Positions 1-11,715 of a stretch of DNA of 64,000 bases are shown here, piece after piece. The notes below the pieces were generated by a model. That model did not search any database. It saw only the letters and a list, made by a program, of their open reading frames with translations, and was not told the origin of the DNA. Origin of the DNA: Phaeotremella fagi (taxonomy: Eukaryota > Basidiomycota > Tremellomycetes > Tremellales > Phaeotremellaceae); NCBI GenBank assembly GCA_001599715.1, contig BCHU01000001.1, positions 1,473,634 to 1,537,633 of the forward strand, read 5' to 3'. How positions within the stretch are numbered: the first letter of the stretch is position 1; every line of letters begins with the position of its first letter. Made by a program: the position numbers and the translations under genes.

Positions 1-1075
1 AACTTAAGTCAAAGTGAGGTTTATTGCCCGTTAAGGAGATTTTATATGTTCAACCCTAACTGTTCAATTAGCCGATGGGTGAGAGAGAGGGGGGGAGGGA
101 GAGTGAGTGAGTGAGAAAGAGACACAGGTACTGTAAGAGAGGCAAGAGTGCCAGTATCCATCCATCTCTATGTCATTCATTGGGATACTCGGTCCATATC
201 GAAAGCCGTAGCATACAGCAATAGAAGAGTAGATAATATTATCAATTCATCTCCTACTCCAACACCATCTCCCACTCCAACTCCCTTTTCATCTTCCATC
301 GCACGTTCGCTCTTAGTTTAAACTATTTCCCTAAACTGCGGGTCTGACTCCAACCAAAGCTTGCAAGCTTGAACCAATAGAACCAATTCAATAATTGATC
401 GGCAACGTTGATCTACGCTAGTTCACCTTTAAATTAACAGAACCTGGCAAAGACCCAAAAAAATACCCTTGCGTCATTATTCATCTCGTTGGCTGTGGAT
501 TTGGTTCACCTTGTCAAAGTAACAATTAACTTAACAGTATAGCTGTCGTTGTATCCCACTGCATTCCAAGACTTTTGATACTTTTTCAACTCAGGTTCCC
601 AAGTCGAGACTTTTCTTGGCGATTTTACCTTGTTCACTGTAATCGCCATAACAACTTATATCTACATCATCGATTATTGCTCAATTTCAATTTCAACTTT
701 TACTCCAACATATTTATCAACTATCATCTTTGTGATCAACATCTGAATTATTATATATACACATCGATTTTTAAAGGATCAGTTTAGGACCCTCCCACCC
801 TCAGTGAAAATTAATCTATTAATAATCACTCTACCAGCTCACCCGGACTACGTCGTTAAATATCGATTCAACGCATATCTTTCCTTGTCGATTTTCTATT
901 AGTCACTAAACGGTTACCGATACGTTAGCCAATCAATACAAGGCTGTGATTTCACTGCTTTTCTCGTTTCCACCTCTGAAACTAGATTTCTATATATAGG
1001 TTTCGAACATTTCCGCCTATTGAACTCAAACTTGATTGGATCTCCTGGCAGACATTCCTTTGATATTTCACAACA
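1..1075. other. intergenic / 5' region of the TVP38-like gene
   Basis: No convincing coding region. The stretch holds a purine-rich low-complexity tract near its left end, CT-rich pyrimidine tracts around 240-300 and AT-rich sequence with a TATATATA element at about 993-1000, roughly 80 bases before the ATG at 1076. Short open frames here lack codon structure or homology that I can recognise. It probably contains the promoter and 5' UTR of the downstream gene. Confidence 0.5.
79..124. repeat. purine-rich simple repeat (GA)n/(GAGT)n
   Basis: A GAGA run followed by a G-rich stretch and several GAGT units make a 45-base almost pure purine tract on the plus strand. This is ordinary low-complexity DNA, typical of fungal promoters. 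Confidence 0.7.
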
Positions 1076-3095
1076 ATGGTATATAACCCATTCGCTAAAA
1101 GGAAATCAGTTGCTCTTCCAACGACGGATCAAACACCCTACGTGATGTCAACGTTACCGACTTTACTATCCAATCAACCCCCAGTACATACCTTACCAAC
1201 ACCACCAGCTTCACCTACAGATGGTGTTCCACCTTCACCTTTCGCCGATCCAGATCCAAATAATCTAGGTAACATGCCTTTAGACGAGAAAAGGAAAGTT
1301 AAATTCATGGAACGACCGATGATAAAATTAGTTAAAGACGATGTGATAACGATTTATAAATTCGCTAGAGGATTAGATTGGAAACAGGTTTTGAAGTTGT
1401 TAGTGAAACGAAGCATGTGGAGTGAGTTGTTTTCCCCTTTAATTCTTTCCCTACGGACAATACTGATACACAATTTTAGAATGGTACGCGATAGTCATAG
1501 TCGCTATCGTTCTCACTGCACTTCTTTCCGCTAAACATGAACAAATCGTAGATTTCTGTAGACCCCTTAGTAGGGATATAAGAAATTTACCAGGTGGATT
1601 CATGATTCCAATTTTAATTCTTGTTGTATTAAGTTTCCCACCATTAGTCGGTCATGAGGGTAGGTTGTTTACTTGCTTTAACAGCTATCACTTGACTGAT
1701 TCTCTTGTAGTTGTCGGAATTCTCATTGGTTTGGTATACGGTATCGGTGTCGGATTCGCTATTCTTGCAGCAGGTACTTTCTTGGGTGAAATTGCTACCT
1801 GGATAGCATTCAAATGGTGTTGTCAAGCTAGAGCTGCTAAATTTGAAAAATCAAACAAACTCTACTCATGTTTGACCCAAACGATAAGAGAAAAGGTTTG
1901 TGATATTCCATTGTCAAGAAACATTTTCACTGACCTCTCAAACTACAGAGTTTCATGTTCGTACTGGTTCTTCGATTCTCAGCTGTACCTGGTCATATCA
2001 CAACTGCAGTCTCTGCTTCGGCTGGTGCAAACTTTTGGATGTATCTGCTTGCTGCTTTCTTGACTTTGCCGTGAGTTACTTTCCCATTTTGACAATGAGG
2101 GTATACTGACCCACCACTTTAGGAAACAATTCACGATCGTCTACTTGGGTCAAGCATACGGAGTGAAAGATTTCAAAAACACTTTAATCTCGACCATCGC
2201 CACTGTCGCAACACTACTTGGAACTGTGGTTGCAGCAGTTTACATTTATTATCAAATGAGAATGGTCATGTTACGTGAAACAGCGATCTTACCTACATCG
2301 ATTGATGCAGCTGACGGACCAACTTGGGCGGATGTAGCAGCAGCAGAAGGTGGACCAAGAGGATCAGTCGCCGTACCAACCGACGAGAAAGATATCGATC
2401 TAGTCAACGTCGTACCAGCCGAAGAGGGATTAGCGTCCCTCCACGCCAGACGACCTTGGTTATACACAGCTCATTCATATCTCTCAACATCATCGAATTC
2501 ATCTAAAAAAGCCCTTCGAGCAAGAAGTTTACCTGGACCAATGACCGAAGAAGAAATGAAAGATTGGGTCAATGAATTGGAAGAGGGTTCAGGAGTTTCC
2601 ACACCTGGAATCAGAGTTGATGAAGACGGAAACGATAAACTACAGAATTCAGGGAAACTACCACAATTCTCACCGGAATTTTTAATGTCCTCGAAAATGC
2701 CTTCATCGAGATTGAGTACTAGTACGAGTATACCTGATTCACCTGTATCATCACAAAGCAATCTACTACCTCCAACGGCCTACGAGGAACCACCATCGAC
2801 ATCCAAAAATCCAACAATCTCATATCCACCACCAAAGAATTCTTGGGGTGAGAACACACGGGGTACGGTATCGCTGGATCATGGTTCGAGACCATTGAGG
2901 AATTCTAAATCTTTAGGAAACGGGGTGGGAGGGGGTAGGGAGGTAGCTGATGATGCTGATGCGTATGCTTTTGGACGGGGAGCTAGGAGACCGGATTATG
3001 GGAGATTTAGAGGTGAATCTAGAGCGGCGTTGTTAGGTCGTCCGGCTAGTCTTGAAGATGATGATTCGGAGAATGGTTCGGTTAGACGATCTTGA
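1076..3095 (+). CDS. TVP38: TVP38/TMEM64-family Golgi membrane protein (VTT domain)
   Basis: Five exons (1076-1421, 1480-1659, 1711-1895, 1949-2070, 2123-3095) give about 601 residues in one frame. The central part has several hydrophobic segments: WYAIVIVAIVLTALL, then IPILILVVLSFPPLVGHE, then a glycine-rich VYGIGVGFAILAAGTFLGE segment, then FVLVLRFSAVPGHI. This order is that of the SNARE-associated/VTT (TVP38, DedA-like) domain; family members are multi-pass proteins of the Golgi and other endomembranes, some with lipid-scrambling activity. The last 270 residues are hydrophilic, Ser/Pro rich and predicted disordered, much longer than in yeast Tvp38. The N-terminal 85 residues are also Pro/Thr rich. 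The start is the first ATG of the coding exon. Specific function in this organism is inferred from the family only. Confidence 0.85.
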
Positions 3096-3624
3096 GATTT
3101 GGGTTTTGGGGTTTGTTGCATTGATTAGGTTTGCCGTTTGGTTGTGGGTTCTGTATGGTGTCGGTTTTTTTTTGTTTCTCTTCTTCTCTCCTCATCTACA
3201 AATATACTTTTCCATCATTGAAATCCTCGTCATCATCAATCTTTGATCAGTTGTATTGTCGTTATTTCCCTCTTTTCTTTACCATTATCTTGTGCTTTGT
3301 ACTCTTACTATCGTCCTTGTCGTAACATTATCCTGTCCTATTTTATACTAAACTATACTTTATACTCAATACATTAAACAGATGAAAAACGGAATCAATA
3401 TAAAGCATTGGAATGGAGGTTGACTCAACCGCTTAAAACATGAAACCGGCTCGTCCACTACTAAGATTTGTTTACATTTACAATTCCAACTTCAACTTTC
3501 TTCTTCTACATTCAGATATATTCCTCTCATCAAATCACTCCATAGCTCTACCAGAAGCAAAAACTGGGATACCCATCATCAACCAGAAGGTAGGCTTGGG
3601 GTGAGCCCAGGATCAGTCCAAAAA
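3096..3624. other. intergenic: TVP38-like 3' end and PIF1-a promoter
   Basis: T-rich 3' flank just after the stop (3160-3320), then AT-rich sequence up to the PIF1-a start. I see no gene. A GTAGGCTTGGG sequence near 3590 could be a splice donor of a 5' UTR intron, but this cannot be decided from sequence alone. Confidence 0.4.
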
Positions 3625-6282
3625 ATGGACTCTAGTCCATCAAACCCATCCACCCAAAACCAAAACCCCAATCCCAAACCTAAACCAAAATACAACTACA
3701 AATACTGGTCAAAGGGTACAGGAGAACGTCCAGAGAGTAGATCCAGTTCCAGTTCCAGCCATTCAAACCTCAACCCCAACGTCAACGTATCAATTAAAAG
3801 ACAACGATTGAGTAAAAGTCAATTTTACGGAGTTAAAGTTGGAAGGATACCTGGGGTTTATGAGGTTGAGAAAGATGCTTTGGATCAGGTATGTTTCTTT
3901 TCCCGACCTTGAAATTTGGACTGAGGTTAGGGTTGGGGGTTTAGGTCATCGGATTTCCGGGGGGGATGCATAGATGTTTTGAAAGTAGACAACAAGCTTT
4001 AGTAGGTTTTGGGTGTTTTTTTTTTGGACGTTTATTGGTTGTTGATTGGTTGTATTTAGGATTTCGTTGGACCACCCGATAAATCTTTACCTGGTTTCAT
4101 CAAGTTGCATCCAACTAGTCGAGATGACGAGAGTCATTTTCTTTCAAAATCACGCTTGGAATTCTTGGAATTACTCCATCAAAAGAGACATGAGAGGTTA
4201 ATTGAAGAATTCAATCGAAACAATAATGATAACCTTGACGATACCGGGAACGGTGACGATGACGATAAAAACCAAAATATGGATTCTTCCAAAAAGAAGA
4301 TCATAGCTGGTTTAGGTACAGTTAACGAAGATGACGGAGGAGGAGGACCGGTATTGACTGAACAACAACATAAAATATTGAATAGGATTTTGAAAGGTGA
4401 AAATATTTTTTTCACTGGTTCGGCTGGGACTGGGAAATCTGTACTTTTGAGAGCTATCATTAAGGCTTTTAATGAGGAGAGTGGGAGACAGTTCATGGAG
4501 GGTCGGAAGGGTGAGGGTGGGTCTGGTTCAAAAGTTCCTGTACGAGGTTGGAGACTTGGCGTTACTGCTAGTACTGGATTGGCTGGTGTGTGAGTGTATT
4601 CAAATTTTATGCCTTGTACTGGAGCTGATTATCTGGAAGTAATATCGGAGGGACTACTCTACATTCATGGGCTGGGTTGGGTCTTGCGGATAAATCTGTT
4701 ACGATCTCAGTTGAGATTATACAACGTTCAGTACAAGTCCTTGAACGTTGGATGAATACTGATGCTCTGATCATTGATGAGAGTGGGTGATTCACCGGAA
4801 AACGAGGGGCTGATTGGATTTCAGTTTCAATGATTCATGGAGCTTTGTTAGACAAATTTGAGGAGATTGGGAGAAAAGTCCGAAATGATCCAAGACCTTT
4901 TGGTGGTATTCAAGTAAGTATCCAGCGTAAAATCAGTTTCATAATCTAACCAACTTAAATTCAATTGTATAGATAATCCTATCAGGTGATTTCTTTCAAT
5001 TACCACCAGTCCCTCAACTGGACCCCATCACGAAACAGAAAGAATCTCTATTCTGTTTCGAAGCTAATTGTTGGGAAAGATTGATTCCATCAGATAACAT
5101 TGTCAGTTTGACTCGTGTTTTCAGACAAAGTGATTTGGACTTTATCAGGATTTTGGAGAAGATGAGAAAAGGTTTGGTTGATGATGAAGACATGATATTC
5201 TTGAGATCGAAGAATCGGAGAATCAGTTATCCAGATGGGATCGAAGCTGTTCAACTGTAGGTCATGACCATTGTTGATTGGATTTTTGGGTCCATTGATT
5301 AATTGACCCTAGATGGCCAACCCGGAAAGAAGCTGACGACGTTAATCGAAATCGATTGGCCGCTTTGATAACTCCAATGAAAGTTTATGAAGCTCATGAT
5401 TCTCCTGGTGTCAATTCTAAAGGATTTCCTATAACCCTGGAACACGCTACTAAACTTTTGAATGCGAATACTCGATGGCCGGAGGAATTGAATGTGAAAG
5501 TTGGTGCTGCAGTCATGTTGGTTACAGTGAGTATTTTGATATGTGTCGTATTGAATTATCACTGAATCTATCAATGTAGAATCTCAAAGTTGGTATCAAC
5601 TCTCATATTCAACTTGATTCATTTTCACTGATTATACGTACAGGGTACAGGACTAGTCAACGGATCAATAGGCAAAGTCATAGATTTCATGACGTTATCC
5701 GAAGCAGCAAGGAACCATATCGAAATGACAGACCTAAGTGATTCACCCTCACTAACAACAGTCTGGCCAGTTGTCGAATTCGTCTTCTCCAAATACGCAG
5801 CGATAGAACGCGGGAACCGATCAAATAAATGGTTGATCCCCATGATGTCGATTGATATTCAGAACGCTCAGGGTGGAGCTGAAGCTGTTAGACATCAAGT
5901 TCCACTTATGCTTGCTTGGTATGTGTTTCTTACCATTCATCGTTATGATCTTTTGGTACTGATTTGTGAATCGATGTAGGGCTTTGACTGTTCATAAAGC
6001 ACAGGGTCAGACGCTTGATCGTGTTAAAGTCGATTTAGGGAATGCGTTCACTGATGGACAAAGTTACGTTGCGATCTCGAGAGCGACGAGTTTAGAAGGT
6101 TTAGAAATTCATAATTTCAGTGCTAAAAGGTGAGCTCTTGTTTAACACTAAATGTTCATCACCGACGATGAATTCATAGCGTCATGGCAAGTCAAAAGGT
6201 TCTGGCTTGGGCTTTACCTATAGAAGATAAACAGAAATTGGATGAGGAGATGGATAATATTATGGCTGCTTATGAATTTTGA
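3625..6282 (+). CDS. PIF1-family 5'-3' DNA helicase with N-terminal RNase H1-type hybrid-binding domain
   Basis: Many exons; the first are 3625-3888, 3945-4001 and 4060-4589. Residues about 67-112 ([14 protein letters not shown] ... [20 protein letters not shown] ... LDFV) match the RNase H1 N-terminal hybrid-binding fold, whose usual pattern is YAVxxGRxxGIY, FPGAxxKxF and EALxF. The domain is split over two introns. Next comes the helicase core: Walker [29 protein letters not shown], Walker [21 protein letters not shown], and the C-terminal [13 protein letters not shown] ... SYVAISRA motifs. A 9-nt exon (5580-5588) supplies Asn-Leu-Lys of the conserved NL-GLVNGS block. Pif1 helicases unwind G-quadruplexes, R-loops and forked DNA in nucleus and mitochondria. 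A hybrid-binding domain would fit R-loop or RNA-DNA targets (inference). The start is the first in-frame ATG, 24 nt into an open frame that begins with GTG. A tandem paralogue lies 308 bases downstream. Confidence 0.87.
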
Positions 6283-6590
6283 TGAGGGGTTTGGACTTAT
6301 GAGTTTGAGTATTGTAGATATATGATGACGAAGGGGGGTTGTACTGTGTATATAAATATTCTCAGCATTCTTTTATACCTTATATTCACAATTTATGTAT
6401 TTCATGGACGTTTTATTGTTGAGGTTGAAGTTGCTGAGTGACCGCTAATTTGATGAACCGGTTGGTCCACTTGAATCACTCGAACAATTCGTTATTTACA
6501 GTTGCTCTTCTCCTTTTTTCTACTTGCACCCATAGACTTATACCTCTGATCAGATTAAGGACAACTTACAGTATCTTCCTCACACTGATA
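6283..6590. other. short spacer between the two PIF1 paralogues
   Basis: AT-rich spacer with a TATATGATG and TATATAAATATT stretch (6320-6365) likely to hold the 3' end of the first helicase transcript, and pyrimidine-rich sequence before the second start. No gene and no clear repeat between the two copies was seen. Confidence 0.4.
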
Positions 6591-9283
6591 ATGCTCACCT
6601 CACAAGACCTAAATCCGTTCCAACAAGATATCTCATCATCTATCGATACTCATTCACCAAAATCGACAACTAAACGCATGGAAACACAACCACAACCTCG
6701 ACCTTGTAAACGACACAAAGATGATCTTTATCAATCCACTATAAGCACGAGTACGAGTGCAAGTACTGGTACGGATGCTTCAACGTTCTCTTCCTTGGCT
6801 TCACCTTCGATTTTGGGAACAGGTACTACTATCGATGAAGTTGGAGACGAGTTCAGTGATTATGAAAGCGATAGTGATGTTGATTATCAGGAGGTACGTT
6901 CAATACTGTATAGCCTTTAGGGGAGAGCTGTTGATTTGTTCATCAGCTTTTCGAATCTCAAGAACAAGTCGATGTAAGCTATAGTATTTGGTATATAGTT
7001 TACCGAGGACAAATCAGAACCCCGTAAAATCGACTTTACAAACAAAATCGAAACCCCATCAATCGATCGTACAGATTAACCCTGATGACCATCCAAATAG
7101 AAAAGATTGGATGGCGTTCCTCGACCTTGAGTTGGAACGAGAAATCAAAAACACGTTGTCGAACCCAAAGAAAACTTCTGATTCCGATCTAAAAGAGAAA
7201 CACACTACATCCAGAAATTCCCTCCATCAAAACCAAGAATACCCAACCCAATCCCAAACGATTGATTCTAACGAACCTGAATTGTCGTCTCAACAGCAAC
7301 ACGTTTTGGAAAGGATTTTGACAGGTGAAAGTATCTTTTTCACGGGTTCGGCGGGAACTGGGAAATCGGTTTTATTGAGAGCTGTCATTAAAGCTTTTAG
7401 AGAGAGACAGAAAGATATTTCAGGTGGAAGTGGTGATAATGGGGTTGGTGATAAATTTGAGAAAATTAAAACTTGGAATCTCAAGGTGACTGCTAGTACA
7501 GGTATGGCTGCTTTGTAAGTTATGAAATTCTGCCTCTCATCGGTTTATGGTGAAACAGGAAACTGATTAGGATTTGAAACCTTTCTTCATAGGAACATCG
7601 GAGGTACCACTTTACATTCTTGGGCTGGCTTAGGTGTCCCAATGGAAAAGGTCGGGGAACTCATCGATCGAGTTCAAAAAAATCGTGATTTACTTAACCG
7701 TTGGCGTGGTACCAGTGCATTGATCATTGATGAGAGTGAGTTGAATTCTGTTTCTCGTGCACTGTATTTATTTGGGTAAGAAGATTGACGATTCCTTGGG
7801 TAGTTTCGATGATCGATGGGAAACTGTTGGACACATTCGAAACTATTGCTCGAACGGTTCGAAATGATCCAAGACCTTTTGGTGGTATTCAGGTAAATTT
7901 TGATGTTTCATTGTGTATCTTGAGTATTCAGCTTACACTATCGCATTCTTAGATAATCCTCTCAGGCGATTTCTTCCAATTACCTCCAGTCGGTGATTTA
8001 GTCGAAGGAACCGATCAACGTACCTACAAATTCTGTTTTGATGCGGATTGCTGGAACGGTTTGATACCAAAGTCCAATATCGTCATTTTACAAAAAGTTT
8101 TTCGACAAAAGAATCAAAGATTTATCGACACTCTTGAGAAATTGAGGAGGGGGACTATGAGATTACCTGAATACGCTGTCTTGAGGGCTTGTGAGAGACC
8201 ATTGATTTATGATGATGGGATAGACCCTGTTGAACTGTTTGTCAGAACTCCTACTGAGTATATGGATTTGAATTCGCTGATTTGTACTTCATCGCTAGGT
8301 GGCCAAGAAGGAGAGACGTTGAACGAGTCAATTATCGGAAATTGAAAGCTTTAAAAACACCCTTGAGGACTTTCAAAGCTTTTGATGTTGCTGGATACGA
8401 TTATAAGATGAATCCACTCACTTTAGCGGATGCAACTAAGAGTCTCAATAAGAATACAAGATGGGTTGAGACTCTTAAGATCAAAGTTGGAGCTACGGTC
8501 ATGCTTGTCACTGTGAGTCATGCAAGCCATTCAATCGACTTATTATTAACTTTGTCTTTCTCGTCAGAATCTCAAGGTAAGATATTAGATATTCTCTATC
8601 AATATCACTCGAACTGATAAACTTGGGATGACAGGGCTGTGGCCTTGTCAACGGTTCCATCGGAAAAGTTATAGATTTCTTAACTCTACACGAAGCTTTG
8701 GAGCAAGATGTTCAAATACCACCATTACCACAGGCTGTTTCCTTTAAAGTCCAATGGCCAGTTGTCGAATTTATCCCCTCCAAATATTCTCGCTCAGATA
8801 ATGAAAATCATAAATGGATCATGCCTATGATGTATGTCGATATTCCTTGTGCTAAAGACAGATTCGAAGCTCAGAGGTATCAGGTTCCACTGATGCTGGC
8901 TTGGTAAGTACAGTACATACATACTCTACACCAATATTGAGATTTACCTTACCTGAATTCTACCTAGGGCAATGACAGTTCATAAATCACAAGGTCAGAC
9001 TCTGGACAGAGTCAAGATAGATCTCAAAAGTGCTTTTACGGATGGTCAGAGTTACGTCGCTATTTCAAGAGTTACAAGTTTGTTTGGGTTGCAGTTACGG
9101 AATTTTGATGCTAGACGGTAGGGAGGATTCCTATTTTGATCTGATACTAGCTATTAGCTGATTACTTGACTTTTTTGATTAAGGGTGATGGTTAGTGATC
9201 GAGTTATGGAATGGTATCGCTCGTTGGAAGGATATGATGAGGATGAAGAATTGGAGGAAAGTTTGGGTAATGGTGATTCATGA
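6591..9283 (+). CDS. PIF1-family 5'-3' DNA helicase, second tandem copy
   Basis: The helicase core is intact: Walker [70 protein letters not shown] and SYVAISRV. Intron positions around the core match those of the upstream paralogue, including a 9-nt exon (8568-8576) coding Asn-Leu-Lys between introns of 55 and 58 nt. The N-terminal 100 residues are acidic and Ser/Thr rich, and I see no hybrid-binding domain, unlike the first copy. I place the start at the ATG at 6591. The second exon is less certain: 6921-6973 keeps the frame, whereas the more protein-like reading from 6947 runs into a stop. Role by family: unwinding of DNA structures during replication and mtDNA maintenance. The two copies have probably split these duties (inference). 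Confidence 0.83.
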
Positions 9284-9590
9284 TGATTATATTAATTGGA
9301 CTTTGGGCGTTGGGTTTTTGGTAGATTGGGTAGTAGACTTTGGTTAACTTTGGATTCTGAGTTGTACTGTAGATAGATATGCTAGTTCTAGTTACCTGTC
9401 CTGTATGAAATATTACTCGTACTCTTACTTGACTCTTGACTCTTGACTCTTGGTCTATTGTTAGCCACAATTAGATTTGCCACCAAGGCACCAATCTCTT
9501 GGTTGGTTACTCTCAAGCTGTGCAGGTGCATTCAGAATATCATATACTTAGATAACAACTATCACCCACCTACACCTACCCCCGCCAACA
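9284..9590. other. intergenic, with short (GACTCTT)n tract
   Basis: AT-rich spacer. At about 9425-9452 there are four imperfect copies of TTGACTCT/TGACTCTTG in tandem. Nothing else stands out; the start of the next gene lies just after a CCAACA-AATG context. Confidence 0.4.
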
Positions 9591-11453
9591 ATGTCATTAA
9601 GAGATTCATCATGCTACACCCTAACCCTCATACCCTCCCTAAAAGACCCAAACGTCCTAGAACTAGTAGACAAACTAACACCCCTAAAACAAGAAGCTCG
9701 TTTCGTCAGAGTCAAAGAAATCAAGAAAGATGAAATGTACAGTAGTGTAGTTTATGGTATGTATCTAACTAGTATTTGATATGAGCTGGTGCTGAAGCCA
9801 GGGGGGTTTGGTGTTGTAGACGCTTATTCTGGAGCTCAACTTGCTGCTAGCGGTTATGTCAATGATAAACTCAAATCTAGACGGTTACAGCTTTTCGGAC
9901 CTGATGTGGTCGTTCCTTTCGATTTTACTGGGAGATTGTGAGTAGGAGCTGTTACAACTTAGATGAATGGTTTCGTTGATTATCTGACCTTTTGTAGGGG
10001 TTTCGTAAGTCTTTCAGATAACTCTTTGATATCAAGTTCAATCGCTAAACGACTTCAATCTCTGGTAGGAATGGACATTCACTTTCGAAGGGTAATTCGA
10101 ATTTCTAACCAGACACGGATATGAAAAGCTGATAATGGTGTAAAGGAATAAATATCATTGGACCAAATCGAATCTTACCAAAGATTACGTCTGTTCACTA
10201 AACAGGAAACCCGATCCATCAGTTGAAATCTGTCTGTAAGTCTTGGATCCTCATTCAAAATGGTTTTTGATATCATCGTCTGATTTAAGAACTTTTTTAG
10301 AGCTAGGGACGCTGATAAAAATGGTCCTGGGAAATTACAGATTCTGCATTATAATCTCGACAGATTCCCTGATGAGATTAAAGATTTACGGGGATTGGAG
10401 ACTTTGTTGGTTACCAGGTGAGTCGATTGATTTTCACCAGCGTCCCCTCGTTGACGTCTTACTCCAGTCTGATGTGTCTTATTGATACCGCTGCATCATC
10501 TTCAACTTCCTCCATACCAATCAATAAACCATTAACTGGGACGATCGCTACCCCTCCTATACCCGGAACTATACCTGATCGACCATCTATCGCTACGAAC
10601 ACTTCATCATCATCTTCTGTTTCTTTATCTTCTTCGCTACCTGCTTCGACTCCAGCTTTGAAACCCCCAACACCTGTTCGAGTTATTAGTGAGGAAGATT
10701 TCGAACCTGTAAGCGGAACTTCTCTTTAGAGACATTTCCAAAAATCTAACTATATCGTGGTAGGAAAATCCAAATGAAATCATCGTGGGATTGGATAGTA
10801 GCGTTGATGCGCATGTTCATAGAGCGATTGGATTACTTCAGGTCAGTTACACCATGTTTGTGGACTTCCTGTAGTTGATGTGCAATACTAGGATCCGGCT
10901 GTTTTGTTCATTGTTATACGTTCGAGATCACCTCAGGCTACTCACAAAGCTTTAGAGGTGTCTTTAGGTGTAACCAGGTGTGTAACAACGATTTTTCTGA
11001 CTGAGAATTTTGTATTCACTGAACCCACTTGAACAGATATAGACATCGTGAATCGTTACCCGATTTACATCAATACGTTACAGAAGAGGAGGAGATTATT
11101 CCACAGAAACCTGGACCGAAAGTGATCAAACTAGATGCCCCTCAGTGAGTTTCCTCCATTCGGGTATGCACAATATTGACTCCCGTTATAGACAGGAGAC
11201 AAATAAATCAAGCAAATGGACACCACCACCTAACGTAGTGATTTATCTTTCAACGATAGAGTTACCAGATTTAAAACCTGGTAGAAGGGAATCAATCAAG
11301 AAAGCTCATAGTGAATCCTCTGTCAAATCGACCAATAGTATTGGGAACGGTGCTGCTTCGAACGGTAAATCGTCTACACCTGTGAATGGACAATCTAGTG
11401 GGAATGGTAATAAAGAAAAGAAGTCATCTGGGATATCTAAATTATTCAAATAA
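9591..11453 (+). CDS. uncharacterised protein with tubby/LURP-like beta domain and Ser-rich C-terminus
   Basis: Spliced from about ten exons: 9591-9756, 9820-9937, 9998-10004, 10069-10091, 10146 onward. The third exon is only 7 nt (GGGTTTC). The N-terminal 150 residues contain the run LGFEWTFTFEGNKYHWTK, then KPDPSVEICLARDA and GKLQILHYNLDRFP. The pattern of a W-x-F-x-F-x-G-x-x-Y-x-W strand followed by a polar, alternating C-terminal strand pair resembles the tubby/LURP-one/scramblase-like fold, but this is fold recognition by eye. The middle is Ser/Thr/Pro rich; the C-terminus ends in GISKLFK after an Asn/Gly/Ser-rich linker. I do not recognise a named family. A phosphoinositide- or membrane-linked role would be speculation. 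No signal peptide or membrane segment is visible. Confidence 0.7.
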
Positions 11454-11715
11454 GGTGGATGGATTATACTCAATCATGCATTTCTTGTGAAGGAATACCT
11501 AAAATCAATCTTGGTCGTAAGTTGATAAGTCAAAACAAAACAAAGATTCTCCTGTCAAAAGATGTAAACCCGAAAATTCGATTATACTTGAAATACATCA
11601 AAAAAAAAAAGATGAAAATAAAAAAAGGTCATGAACATCAAAAGGGTAAAAGAGAAAGTATGAATAATGAATATGAACTGCCCCACCACCACCACCGCTG
11701 TCGTCGTCGTTAACC

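Noticed and set aside
575..787. 70-residue open frame upstream of the TVP38-like gene
   Set aside because: Low-complexity Asn/Tyr/His composition from AT-rich DNA and no recognisable domain.
3889..4059. Single long intron between the first PIF1 exon and the exon at 4060
   Set aside because: The middle 57 bases (3945-4001) are open in frame and complete the RNase H1-type domain, with proper GT/AG ends on both sides, so I call two introns and an exon.
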